Source: Mycoemilia scoparia (lineage: Eukaryota > Kickxellomycota > Kickxellomycetes > Kickxellales > Kickxellaceae). Taken from it: DNA of 15,611 bases. Below are positions 9,792 through 15,611 of this stretch, in pieces (the stretch's first letter is position 1; every line of letters starts with the position of its first letter). The notes under the pieces are model-generated. The model had not been told where the DNA came from. It did no database searches and saw only the letters and a list, made by a program, of their open reading frames with translations. The stretch spans positions 1 to 15,611 of the forward strand of contig JANBPU010000343.1 of assembly GCA_027575805.1 (NCBI GenBank), in the 5' to 3' direction. Position numbers and translations under genes: made by a program.

Positions 9792-9797
9792 TTTATT
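9792..9797 (-). promoter_or_regulatory. Candidate poly(A) signal of the Dsc2/UBAC2-like gene
   Basis: AATAAA on the minus strand about 87 bases after the stop codon at 9884-9886. Confidence 0.4.
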
Positions 9798-9883
9798 TCA
9801 TCTAAATGAATACTGAATTGGGTTATAGAAAAAAGCCATGGATGCGAAGTTTATAGATAGATGCATTTGATGATTGGGGTTAT

Positions 9884-10850
9884 CTACAATAAGGCCATAG
9901 CAGCTCTGTTTGCATCATTACCAGTTTGGATAAGTGCTCGTACTATCTCGTCTCTGGGCTTTTGTGGATACATTCCCTGCAAAAGCTCAATCAGCTCTTC
10001 GTCTAGAGGAGGCTGTTGCTGTGGTGGATCGCTATTATTGCCATTCTGAGATCTATTATGTTGATATTGGTGTTGCTGCTGCAGCAAGTGAGCATGTAAA
10101 GAGTCTGGGATGGTTGGAGGATTTGATTTCAAGTAGACTCCAAGCCTCGACGAAACAAAGTTAGATAGTGAGGTAGGGAATCTCCACTGTTTAAGGTTGG
10201 CAATATTGGAAGAATAGATCATACTGGCAGCCAGACCGGCCAAAGCGGGAGCAACACTATTTGGATAACGAGAATAGAATAGCTGAGCTGTCAATAGATA
10301 TATTCCAGATTTGCTGCTCAAATTGACACCGAAAATGTTTACAATTCCTGTGGCGGGAACAAGCTGGTAGTATTGGTATACAAGTGCGGCTATCAATGCA
10401 AATGGACCTGGCACAATGTTGTTTACTCTGGGTTGTCTAAGAATCAGGCTGATGGCGACTTCAAGAAACTTTGAGACAAATCCTGTTACGAAGAGAAAAG
10501 CAGCGTATTTGCGTGATCCAAATAGTCTTTCGATTATTCTTAGATTGTATATTATCAGAACCCCAGTAAAGACATCAGAGGCTGATGAGAACATTGTGGC
10601 TGATGTGAATAATCTCCATAGCTATCGCCGGTTCAAACATAAGAGAAGATATATTAGTAATCTTTCAGAGGCTTGGTGATTATTTTGTAGTATTGTAAAA
10701 ACTTACTTGAAACTTTCTGGTTATATGTGGCACAATCCTTAGTTTGATATAAGGCCGCAACCCAACTATGGATGATATGATGGGGAGGGCTGTAAGTGAA
10801 AGTAACCACGTCTTGGTAACTGTAGCACCACTAAATCCGCTGCTACTCAT
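9884..10850 (-). CDS. Dsc2/UBAC2-like multi-pass membrane protein with C-terminal UBA domain
   Basis: Two exons, 10850-10707 and 10621-9884, joined across an 85-bp intron (GTAAGTTTTT to GCGATAG, phase 0), give 293 residues. The family is rhomboid-like but lacks protease residues: in fungi Dsc2 belongs to a Golgi/ER membrane ubiquitin ligase complex; in animals UBAC2 works in ER-associated degradation. Exon 1 supplies the first hydrophobic helix (WLLSLTALPIISSIVGL). Exon 2 opens with LWRLFTSAT and continues with LLIYN-like LIIYNLRIIERLFGSRKYAAFLF, the family's most recognisable stretch, then further membrane segments to about residue 180. A Gln/His/Asn/Pro-rich linker (about 220-250) precedes the UBA domain at about 253-293 (LDEELIELLQGMYPQKP, then NDANRAAMALL). 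The Met at residue 58 could be mistaken for the start, but would omit the conserved N-terminal helix. Confidence 0.9.
10622..10706 (-). other. Intron of the Dsc2/UBAC2-like gene (85 bp)
   Basis: Donor CAA|GTAAGT; acceptor GATAG|CTATGG. It contains CTAAT near the acceptor side (ATTACTAATATAT), a plausible branch site. Splicing joins KFQ to LWRLF in frame, matching the family layout. Confidence 0.87.
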
Positions 10851-11034
10851 TGTCTATTTTTTGTTATATACAATACAATATGACACTGGAAAAATAGGCC
10901 CCAAAGAAAAAGTCTAAAAAGTTAAATAATAGTAATGATGCTGCGATTAGATAATTCATTGATCATGTAATAAATATCTAAATATGGCTCAAGATGTATG
11001 AATTATGGGTGTAATAATATATCTTTGTTCTTTT

Positions 11035-11102
11035 ATGAAATTATTAGGAACCTGTGTGGCATACAGCTATCTCCATAGAAAAAATAAATTACTTAATCAT
11101 CA
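11035..11102 (+). repeat. Dispersed repeat, copy a
   Basis: Begins ATGAAATTATTAGGAACC (11035-11052), followed by GCATACAGCTATCTCCATAG (11059-11078) and an AAATTACTTAATCAT tail. The same order of motifs appears in copy b and in part at 12137-12180. Confidence 0.6.
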
Positions 11103-11104
11103 CT

Positions 11105-11220
11105 ATGAAATTATTAGGAACCCTGATAGATTATTTTATTTAATTTGGTAAATACGAATTTTAGTGTATGTGACATACAGCTGCTACCTCCATAGGAATA
11201 ATAAAATGTTTAATCCTGAG
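11105..11220 (+). repeat. Dispersed repeat, copy b
   Basis: Begins with the identical 18-base ATGAAATTATTAGGAACC (11105-11122). A longer AT-rich insert precedes TTTTAGTGTATGTGACATAC (11160-11178) and CAGCTGCTACCTCCATAGG. The tail AATAATAAAATGTTTAATC resembles that of the copy at 12137. A third start motif, ATGAAATTATTAG, occurs at 11227-11239. This copy shows the repeat uninterrupted where the copy at 12000 holds a miniature element. Confidence 0.6.
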
Positions 11221-11498
11221 GTTTGCATGAAATTATTAGAAAATAAAGGCCCATTACTTATATGTGTTTAAAAAGTCTTATAGATGGAGGATATATTTTA
11301 TAATTGACATATATTGTAGGATACAATCGAATTTATATACTAAGGGGGATATCAAACTATTAGAGGTCATTATAAGGAAAAACAAGTATTGATTTCTACT
11401 AATTAGAAATGTAGCGAAGGTCAAAAGATAATATAATATGCGTAGGATTAAATAGAAAGAATAAAATGATGTTATAGACACTGTACTGATTGAGCAGA

Positions 11499-11825
11499 TT
11501 AATAATCGAGATTGACTTCATCAAGTTTGTCTTTTGTGGTTTTAAGTTCACACTCGATTGCTTTGAGTTTGCCAGCCGATTCCTTTACTCTTGGAACATA
11601 TTCTGTATTTAATATCTGGACCTTTTCCACAAGCAGTTTGGCGGCATCGACTACCTGGTCATAGTTCTGTGAGCTCAGTTGGTCTTTACTGAGTTTGGCC
11701 ACATTTGACGACTGTGTGTCATTTTTTGAGGCTATGTCTGGGTTTGTACCATCGGATTTAGGACGGCATAGCGCTACGATGTCATCAAGTGCCTGGTCTA
11801 GCGTTAAGTGTATTGACTTGGACAT
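11499..11825 (-). CDS. Small helical protein, unknown function
   Basis: From ATG at 11823-11825 to TAA at 11499-11501 gives 108 residues. The N-terminal 20 residues (LTLDQALDDIVALC) look like an amphipathic helix. A polar Ser/Asn/Asp-rich stretch follows, then residues about 60-105 form a charged, heptad-like region rich in Lys, Glu and Leu, likely a short coiled coil. This shape is common in small subunits of larger complexes, but I recognise no family. The frame stays open upstream to 12002, adding up to 59 residues. I prefer 11825 because the upstream part runs into repeat sequence shared with 12183-12202 and has a less protein-like composition. A basic, Arg/Gln-rich upstream start (11912) as an organelle-targeting leader cannot be excluded. 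Confidence 0.6.
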   Translation of the reverse strand: MSKSIHLTLDQALDDIVALCRPKSDGTNPDIASKNDTQSSNVAKLSKDQLSSQNYDQVVDAAKLLVEKVQILNTEYVPRVKESAGKLKAIECELKTTKDKLDEVNLDY

Positions 11826-12015
11826 TGCTGTTAACTGTCTTGATTGATATCTGCTTGAGGTTGTGGTATCTAATAGTTGCTTGTTTCCAAAACAGAGCCG
11901 ACCTTGAAAGCACCTCATGGACGAATCTCCTTTTGAGATATGCGTGTGTGTTATGGGTGTCATGTTGGAATTGAGATCCACAAAGTGATTCCTGCTATAC
12001 ACAATTTTTAGTGTA

Positions 12016-12134
12016 TGGGTAGTTATTTTTGAAGGGCTAAACTAACATTATCAACAATAATATAGGCTGGCCAATATGCAGCTTGGAACTGGCCTACTAG
12101 TGAAAATTAGTAGCCCTTCAAAAATAATCCCCCG
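12016..12134. mobile_element. Miniature inverted-repeat element, copy C
   Basis: A 119-bp element flanked by TA (12014-12015 and 12135-12136). Ends TGGGTAGTTATTTTTGAAGGG and, reversed, CGGGGGATTATTTTTGAAGGG, both continuing CTA. The interior differs from copies A, B and D except around ACTAGT, so it may be another subfamily and its orientation is unsure. It interrupts a copy of the dispersed repeat. Confidence 0.83.
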
Positions 12135-12136
12135 TA

Positions 12137-12180
12137 TACGGCATACAGCTACCTCCCTAGGAGTAATATAATGCTTAATC
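12137..12180 (+). repeat. Dispersed repeat, copy d (split by element C)
   Basis: TACGGCATACAGCTACCTCC followed by CTAGGAGTAATATAATGCTTAATC matches the second half of copy b. Its missing left side (TTTTTAGTGTA) is found at 12005-12015, on the far side of element C. Confidence 0.6.
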
Positions 12181-12355
12181 AGCAAAGTGATTCTTGTTAT
12201 ACATTATATATTAGTTCAACATGTTGCTAGATACTATCTTTTCAAATAAGTCAGCAGTTCTCTATGTTTTCTCTTTTCGAGCTCATGATCGGCTATAGCT
12301 TGTTTTTTCGATTTTAACCTATATGTACAAACCACAAATATATTTTCAATAAATA

Positions 12356-12442
12356 TGGGTAGTTATATATGAAGGGCTATAGAGTCACTCATTTGGTTGG
12401 GATTTGCCCTATCAACATGCTCCCTTCAAAAATTATGATCCA
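12356..12442 (+). mobile_element. Miniature inverted-repeat element, copy E (short)
   Basis: An 87-bp element flanked by TA (12354-12355 and 12443-12444). Ends TGGGTAGTTATATATGAAGGGC and, reversed, TGGATCATAATTTTTGAAGGG. The interior keeps CACTCATTTGGTTGGGAT, similar to copy B, but about 30 bases are missing. It ends about 40 bases beyond the stop codon of the G-patch gene. Confidence 0.82.
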
Positions 12443-12481
12443 TATTTTCATTATCCAAAAAGACACTATGGTTTGTTCAAC

Positions 12482-13089
12482 TTACATGGTGGATGGGTTT
12501 GTTTTGGGTTTAGGCTCTTTAATTTCACCAATGTCGGTGCCAATTCCAGATTTTCCAGCATTTTGTTTTGTGGGAACTGGATATTTTCGACCCTGTTCAC
12601 TTTGACCCAACCCTGATCCATATTTCCACCCCATCTTTTCTAAAATCTGGAAACCTACATTGTTCTACCATTTGTTTCAATGTAGTTTGTAAAATCAATA
12701 TGGCTGCTAGGCTATTTAATTCATTGGGTATATGGTCATAAACAATGCCAACTTACACTATTGATGTGTGTTATTACTGGTGGCTCCTGTGATGTCGATG
12801 ATGGTGAATTGGAAGTAGAGGCTACCAAATGTCCAATGCTTCTAACATGGATATCCCAATCTTGTTCTGTTGAACTCGTATTACAATGTGGGCAAAAAAC
12901 AGCTTTCATCTCACTGTTTGTTGCGCTTTTTCTGGGTGTGAATTTTCGCTTCTTTCTGGCAGATGTTGAGGGTGTCTTTAAGATGCTGGCATATATGTTT
13001 GCGGAATCTGTTTTCTGGCTGATTTTCACATCCTCTTTTTTGTCCTTTTTAGGAGCAGATTCTTTGACAAACTTTGTAAACTGGTACAT
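12482..13089 (-). CDS. C2H2 zinc finger plus G-patch protein (GPANK1-like)
   Basis: Exons 13089-12757 and 12664-12482, joined across a 92-bp intron (GTAAGT to GGTAG, phase 0), give 171 residues. Residues 10-58 are Lys/Ser/Thr-rich with a basic KKRKFTPRK patch, likely nuclear. A single zinc finger follows: Cys66, Cys69, His81, His87 (FCPHCNTSSTEQDWDIHVRS). Exon 2 begins NNVGFQILEKMGWKYGSGLG and runs to GRKYPV, a clear G-patch, a motif that activates DEAH RNA helicases. A finger next to a G-patch is the order seen in GPANK1 relatives, but no ankyrin repeats are visible here. The frame is open upstream of 13089 to about 13180 without another ATG, and reads plausibly as protein, so an upstream exon is possible. 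The final ATG TAA GT includes a donor-like GTAAGT, so the 3' end may also continue by splicing. Confidence 0.82.
12665..12756 (-). other. Intron of the G-patch gene (92 bp)
   Basis: Donor AGT|GTAAGTTGG after codons for HINS; acceptor GGTAG|AACAATGTA. Splicing moves the frame directly into the G-patch. Without it the frame stops within seven codons. Confidence 0.87.
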
Positions 13090-14013
13090 CTGTGCTTGTA
13101 GTAATCTTACAGTAGTTTCTATGCTCTTTATGTCCAGGCAATTGCAATTGGTTGTAGAGATTATGATGCGTTCTGAAGCTTAATATAATATGGGACGATA
13201 TTATTTTAATCTCTCAATGTTATTTGAACAGCTTACTAAAAATAACTATAAATAAAAAAGGCTGTCTACATGCCTTTTAATAAGAATAAAATATCAAGAC
13301 TCTTTAGTATTTGACATGACATTAACGCTTCTTTAATATTTATTACTATACTGTCACCAATATTGCACTTGTATATAAACACAATTCTAATCCTTTTGTG
13401 AAACTTTAATAATGAGAATATAATAATCAATTCCAAATAAAAAACAAAGCACAAATAATATTGACCACAGTGTCATACTAGACTCTTATCACTGAAATAT
13501 TTTCTTCAATGGTGTTGCTAATTGTGAAAGGAAAGCTAAAGATTATGAGGTGTTATAGTAACATGTCTACTTTCCAATGTAAATGCTTTCGTCTGCTAAA
13601 GTAAATCCCATGTGCTCCAAGATGCTATGAATATTGTCGTATAAAGCAAATATGGGCGATTATTTTTGAAGGGCAACAATTTGCTAATAAACGATAACCA
13701 TTCATTTGATTGTGATTGTGCTTATAATCACTGGCCAATAAAAGGCACCCTTCAAAAATTATGGTTCATATTAGGTTGTAACCAACATAATCCATCATTC
13801 TGAAAGACCCTGGCCTGTCACTATTGACCATATATTTTCATTGATAATATTGATTTAGCTCTTCAAAAAAACAACTAATATACTAAATTTTAGTTCATTA
13901 ATCTGCTTAATCATTATAATTGTTAGTCCATCATCAACTTCCAAGGATAAGGGCCCACACAATCCTAAATTAGCTGGCGAACAAGTAAGCCTCAAAAATT
14001 TTTTGGCCAGAAA
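13090..14013. other. Spacer upstream of the G-patch gene
   Basis: May hold an unplaced first exon of the G-patch gene near 13090-13180. Contains element D (13653-13768). Otherwise AT-rich without recognisable features. Confidence 0.5.
13653..13768 (+). mobile_element. Miniature inverted-repeat element, copy D
   Basis: A 116-bp element flanked by TA (13651-13652 and 13769-13770), the same length as copy B. Ends TGGGCGATTATTTTTGAAGGGC and CCCTTCAAAAATTATGGTTCA. The interior tracks copy B along its whole length (AATTTGCTAATAAA, CCATTCATTTGATTGTGAT, TAATCACTGGCCA). Confidence 0.88.
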
Positions 14014-14085
14014 AGCAATGTAGCGCAGAGGCAGCGCGTGGGGCTCATAACCCTAAGGTCCCAGGATCGAAACCTGGCATTGCTA
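14014..14085 (+). tRNA. Initiator tRNA-Met (CAT)
   Basis: A 72-nt intronless tRNA. The acceptor stem pairs AGCAATG (14014-14020) with CATTGCT (14078-14084), with discriminator A at 14085. The first pair is A-T, a mark of eukaryotic initiators. D stem GCGC/GCGC; anticodon stem TGGGG/CCCTA around loop CTCATAA with anticodon CAT at 14046-14048; T stem CCAGG/CCTGG around ATCGAAA. The loop has A in place of the usual TT and keeps the initiator sequence GGATCGAAACC. The Pol III A box (TAGCGCAGAGG, 14021-14031) and B box (14064-14074) are both present. Close to known fungal initiators; an elongator tRNA-Met would lack the A-T first pair and ATCGAAA loop. Confidence 0.97.
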
Positions 14086-14089
14086 ATCA

Positions 14090-14093
14090 TTTT
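14090..14093 (+). terminator. RNA polymerase III terminator
   Basis: A run of four T starts five bases after the tRNA end, the minimal Pol III stop signal. A second T run occurs at about 14102-14105. Confidence 0.75.
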
Positions 14094-14638
14094 ATAAAAA
14101 ATTTTATTGATGAGTAGGAAGATTCTTATTTGAAAGTGTACTAACTAGAATGATACTCTGGACAACAGCCATTAATCTGTCATTTTCCAGCCAAAATGTA
14201 AGTGTTATGGGCCGATTTGTAGAGAATTTACAAGGATATCATTATATTTCCTTTTGATAGAGAACTTGCATTTTGTTTAATTTGTAGATATTGCATACAC
14301 AGATGCTTTGTGAGCCACTTTCCTACACATTGCTTGTTGGTACATACTTGCTCAAATTTTGCATGTCCTTTTTAACAAATCAAACTATGTATTATGGTTG
14401 TAGATTTAACCCTCTAACTGACACTTTTTGATTTGAAGGGTTATTGGAATAGCGAATTGGAAAAATGAGAATGTATATTAGTTTGTTTACCTTTTATGGA
14501 ATATAAGCTATACACATATATGTTGTCCATTATTATTTGAAACAAAAATGTCACTTTTTTATTGTAAAAGTAATTAAAATGGCTTTAATATTTCCACTAT
14601 CTAGACACTTAAAAAACACAAATCATTTTGATTTCAAT
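14094..14638. other. Spacer between tRNA and the 139-residue gene
   Basis: No gene supported. The right end is the presumed 3' untranslated region of the minus-strand gene at 14639. Confidence 0.5.
14558..14563 (-). promoter_or_regulatory. Candidate poly(A) signal of the 139-residue gene
   Basis: AATAAA on the minus strand, about 76 bases after the stop codon. Matches the spacing of the candidate signals of PAN2 and the UBA gene. Confidence 0.4.
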
Positions 14639-15058
14639 CTAGTTAAGAGCTATAAAGTTATAGCCATTTGCTTTGGAGCTAACATCAGCCTTCAATACCT
14701 TAACCACTTGGTCGATCTGCTTTAAGAAATTACTCAACTTGGTCTTGGCTTTATCAAAGTTTGCAGGATTGTCGAAATCCATCATGAGGTTGGATATAGA
14801 GCTTAGCTGGTTGTACAACCCTTTAATATGCTCAGGATCAGGATCAATATAACCATCATGATACTTTTCTTCAAGACTTTTTATATCGAGGAATTGTCTT
14901 TGCATTATGAGCTGCCTACTCATTAAAGAGTATTGGGAGTATTTTACACAGATGTCACCAAAGAGCTTCACTGCACCAGAAAGCGAAGTTTCTTGTGTCA
15001 ATGTTTGGTGGAGCACAGAATAAGAGGCGTTGTTATTAAGCGTCAGAAAAGTAGACAT
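14639..15058 (-). CDS. Helical protein of 139 residues, unknown function
   Basis: Single-exon frame, ATG at 15056-15058 and TAG at 14639-14641. A second ATG six codons upstream (15076) is in frame; I prefer 15058 because MSTFLTL is a usual eukaryotic start and the upstream context is a run of TTGAGAAAATC. The protein is mostly amphipathic helix: residues about 25-65 are rich in Leu, Met, Gln and Ser with charged spacing, a Tyr/Asp/Pro turn (YIDPDPEH) lies near 77-84, and a second helix pair runs to about 125 (LSNFLKQIDQVVKVLKADV). This suggests a coiled-coil or helical-bundle subunit of some complex. No motif allows a family name, and no neighbour hints at a role. Confidence 0.65.
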   Translation of the reverse strand: MSTFLTLNNNASYSVLHQTLTQETSLSGAVKLFGDICVKYSQYSLMSRQLIMQRQFLDIKSLEEKYHDGYIDPDPEHIKGLYNQLSSISNLMMDFDNPANFDKAKTKLSNFLKQIDQVVKVLKADVSSKANGYNFIALN

Positions 15059-15076
15059 TTTGAATGATTTTCTCAA

Positions 15077-15611
15077 TGTTCAAAGAAAACACCTTGCCAT
15101 TTATACATTTCTTGATAACTAGTATACCAAACAGTCATCGCTGTGATCGATACAGAATTCTTGATATAGTGAGAGCTGTTTGAGAAGAAACTTTGAGATC
15201 ACCCTGGCTTTATTATTATCTACTGATTCTTTAAACTTTACAAATTACTCTAGCAATATTGCATTAACAATTGCAAAGATCAGATAAATGAAGAAAGAAC
15301 GAAATTGTACTCAATTATCATATCATTATAATCACTCCAAAGATTATTTTCCTTTTTAGATTTGTTGTTACTGTGTGTGTGTGAACCTTTGAGTAATTTT
15401 ATAATCTGTCGGGTTTTATTCCTTGGTGACATAATAATAGAGAAAATAGGCATTATTGAAACTTAAGAATAGATGTTTGATAATTTAAAATAGTGAGTGT
15501 TATTTATAGTGCAGTGATCATAACCTCACAAAAGACATACAATCACCTCCCATAAGTTTTGAGAATTTTTTTTTGAATTTCTAAATTTTTTAAAAATCTT
15601 CATTTTACATT
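15077..15611. other. AT-rich right-end spacer
   Basis: Presumed promoter side of the minus-strand gene at 15058. GACATACAATCACCTCCCATAAG near 15533 weakly resembles part of the dispersed repeat (GACATACAGCTGCTACCTCCATAG). Nothing else is seen. Confidence 0.5.

Larger units (their letters stand above)
8499..9883. other. Spacer between PAN2 and the Dsc2/UBAC2-like gene
   Basis: Holds the presumed PAN2 promoter side (8499 upward) and the 3' end of the next gene. It contains a (TCC)11 tract and several AT-rich runs. An open frame of 117 codons (9265-8912, minus) crosses the TCC tract as poly-Glu; I do not accept it as a gene. No other structure stands out. Confidence 0.55.
10851..11498. other. 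Spacer with copies of a dispersed repeat
   Basis: No gene supported. The left side is the presumed promoter of the Dsc2/UBAC2-like gene. From 11035 to 11239 it carries diverged copies of a repeat, described separately. The rest is plain AT-rich DNA. Confidence 0.55.
11981..12202 (+). repeat. 20-bp direct repeats flanking element C and a dispersed-repeat fragment
   Basis: CAAAGTGATTCCTGCTATAC at 11981-12000 and CAAAGTGATTCTTGTTATAC at 12183-12202 match at 18 of 20 positions. Between them lie TTTTTAGTGTA, element C, and the GCATACAGCTACCTCC fragment. They could be internal repeats of one larger old element. Confidence 0.6.
11826..12481. other. Spacer with two miniature elements and repeat fragments
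   Basis: Holds elements C (12016-12134) and E (12356-12442), a split copy of the dispersed repeat, and a pair of 20-base direct repeats. Remaining sequence shows no gene. Confidence 0.55.

Noticed and set aside
9884..10594. Start of the UBA protein at Met 10594
   Set aside because: The spliced upstream exon adds a hydrophobic helix and the LWRLF stretch typical of the family, with consensus splice sites and no frame change.
13783..13885. Possible sixth miniature element ending CTCTTCAAAAAAACAAC
   Set aside because: One end resembles the family's right end, but I could not find a matching left end or TA border at the expected distance.
14425..14455. TTTGAAGGGTTATTGG as a decayed end of a miniature element
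   Set aside because: The match is only about ten bases and has no partner end nearby.
1..15611. CRISPR array, riboswitch, or bacterial-type operon
   Set aside because: Spliced genes, a Pol III tRNA and AT-rich spacers mark this as eukaryotic nuclear DNA; no regularly spaced repeats of CRISPR type are present.

Overview
The window looks like nuclear DNA of an AT-rich, early-diverging fungus. The reasons are a uninterrupted fungal-type initiator tRNA-Met, short GT-AG introns (85-98 bp), a PAN2 deadenylase and a Dsc2/UBAC2-type gene of fungal build, and long AT-rich spacers full of small DNA transposons. I cannot place it to a genus from sequence alone. All supported protein genes lie on the minus strand; the tRNA lies on the plus strand.

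Layout. 1-2469: an unidentified protein gene with an acidic N-terminus, split by a 1572-bp Tc1-like transposon (454-2025) flanked by TA duplications. Removing the element and one TA gives one open frame that runs off the left edge. The element has 224-bp inverted repeats differing at only 3 positions, but its DD34E transposase frame carries two nonsense codons. 2470-4254: spacer with a small hydrophobic ORF (2902-3165) and two back-to-back miniature elements. 4255-8498: PAN2, two exons, WD40 + UCH-like + DEDDh exonuclease. 8499-9883: spacer with a (TCC)11 microsatellite. 9884-10850: a two-exon Dsc2/UBAC2-like membrane protein with a C-terminal UBA domain. 10851-11498: repeat-bearing spacer. 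11499-11825: a small, probably helical protein of unknown role. 11826-12481: spacer with two miniature elements. 12482-13089: a two-exon zinc-finger plus G-patch protein (GPANK1-like). 13090-14638: spacer with another miniature element and the initiator tRNA. 14639-15058: a small helical protein of unknown role. 15059-15611: AT-rich spacer.

The genes do not form one pathway. They cover mRNA poly(A) shortening (PAN2), membrane protein ubiquitination (Dsc2/UBAC2-like), probable RNA processing (G-patch protein) and translation initiation (tRNA). The most distinctive material is mobile DNA: the Tc1-like insertion in a host ORF, and a family of 87-119 bp miniature inverted-repeat elements with TA target sites, seen five times. 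One copy sits inside another dispersed repeat, which allows its target site to be read by comparison with an uninterrupted repeat copy.
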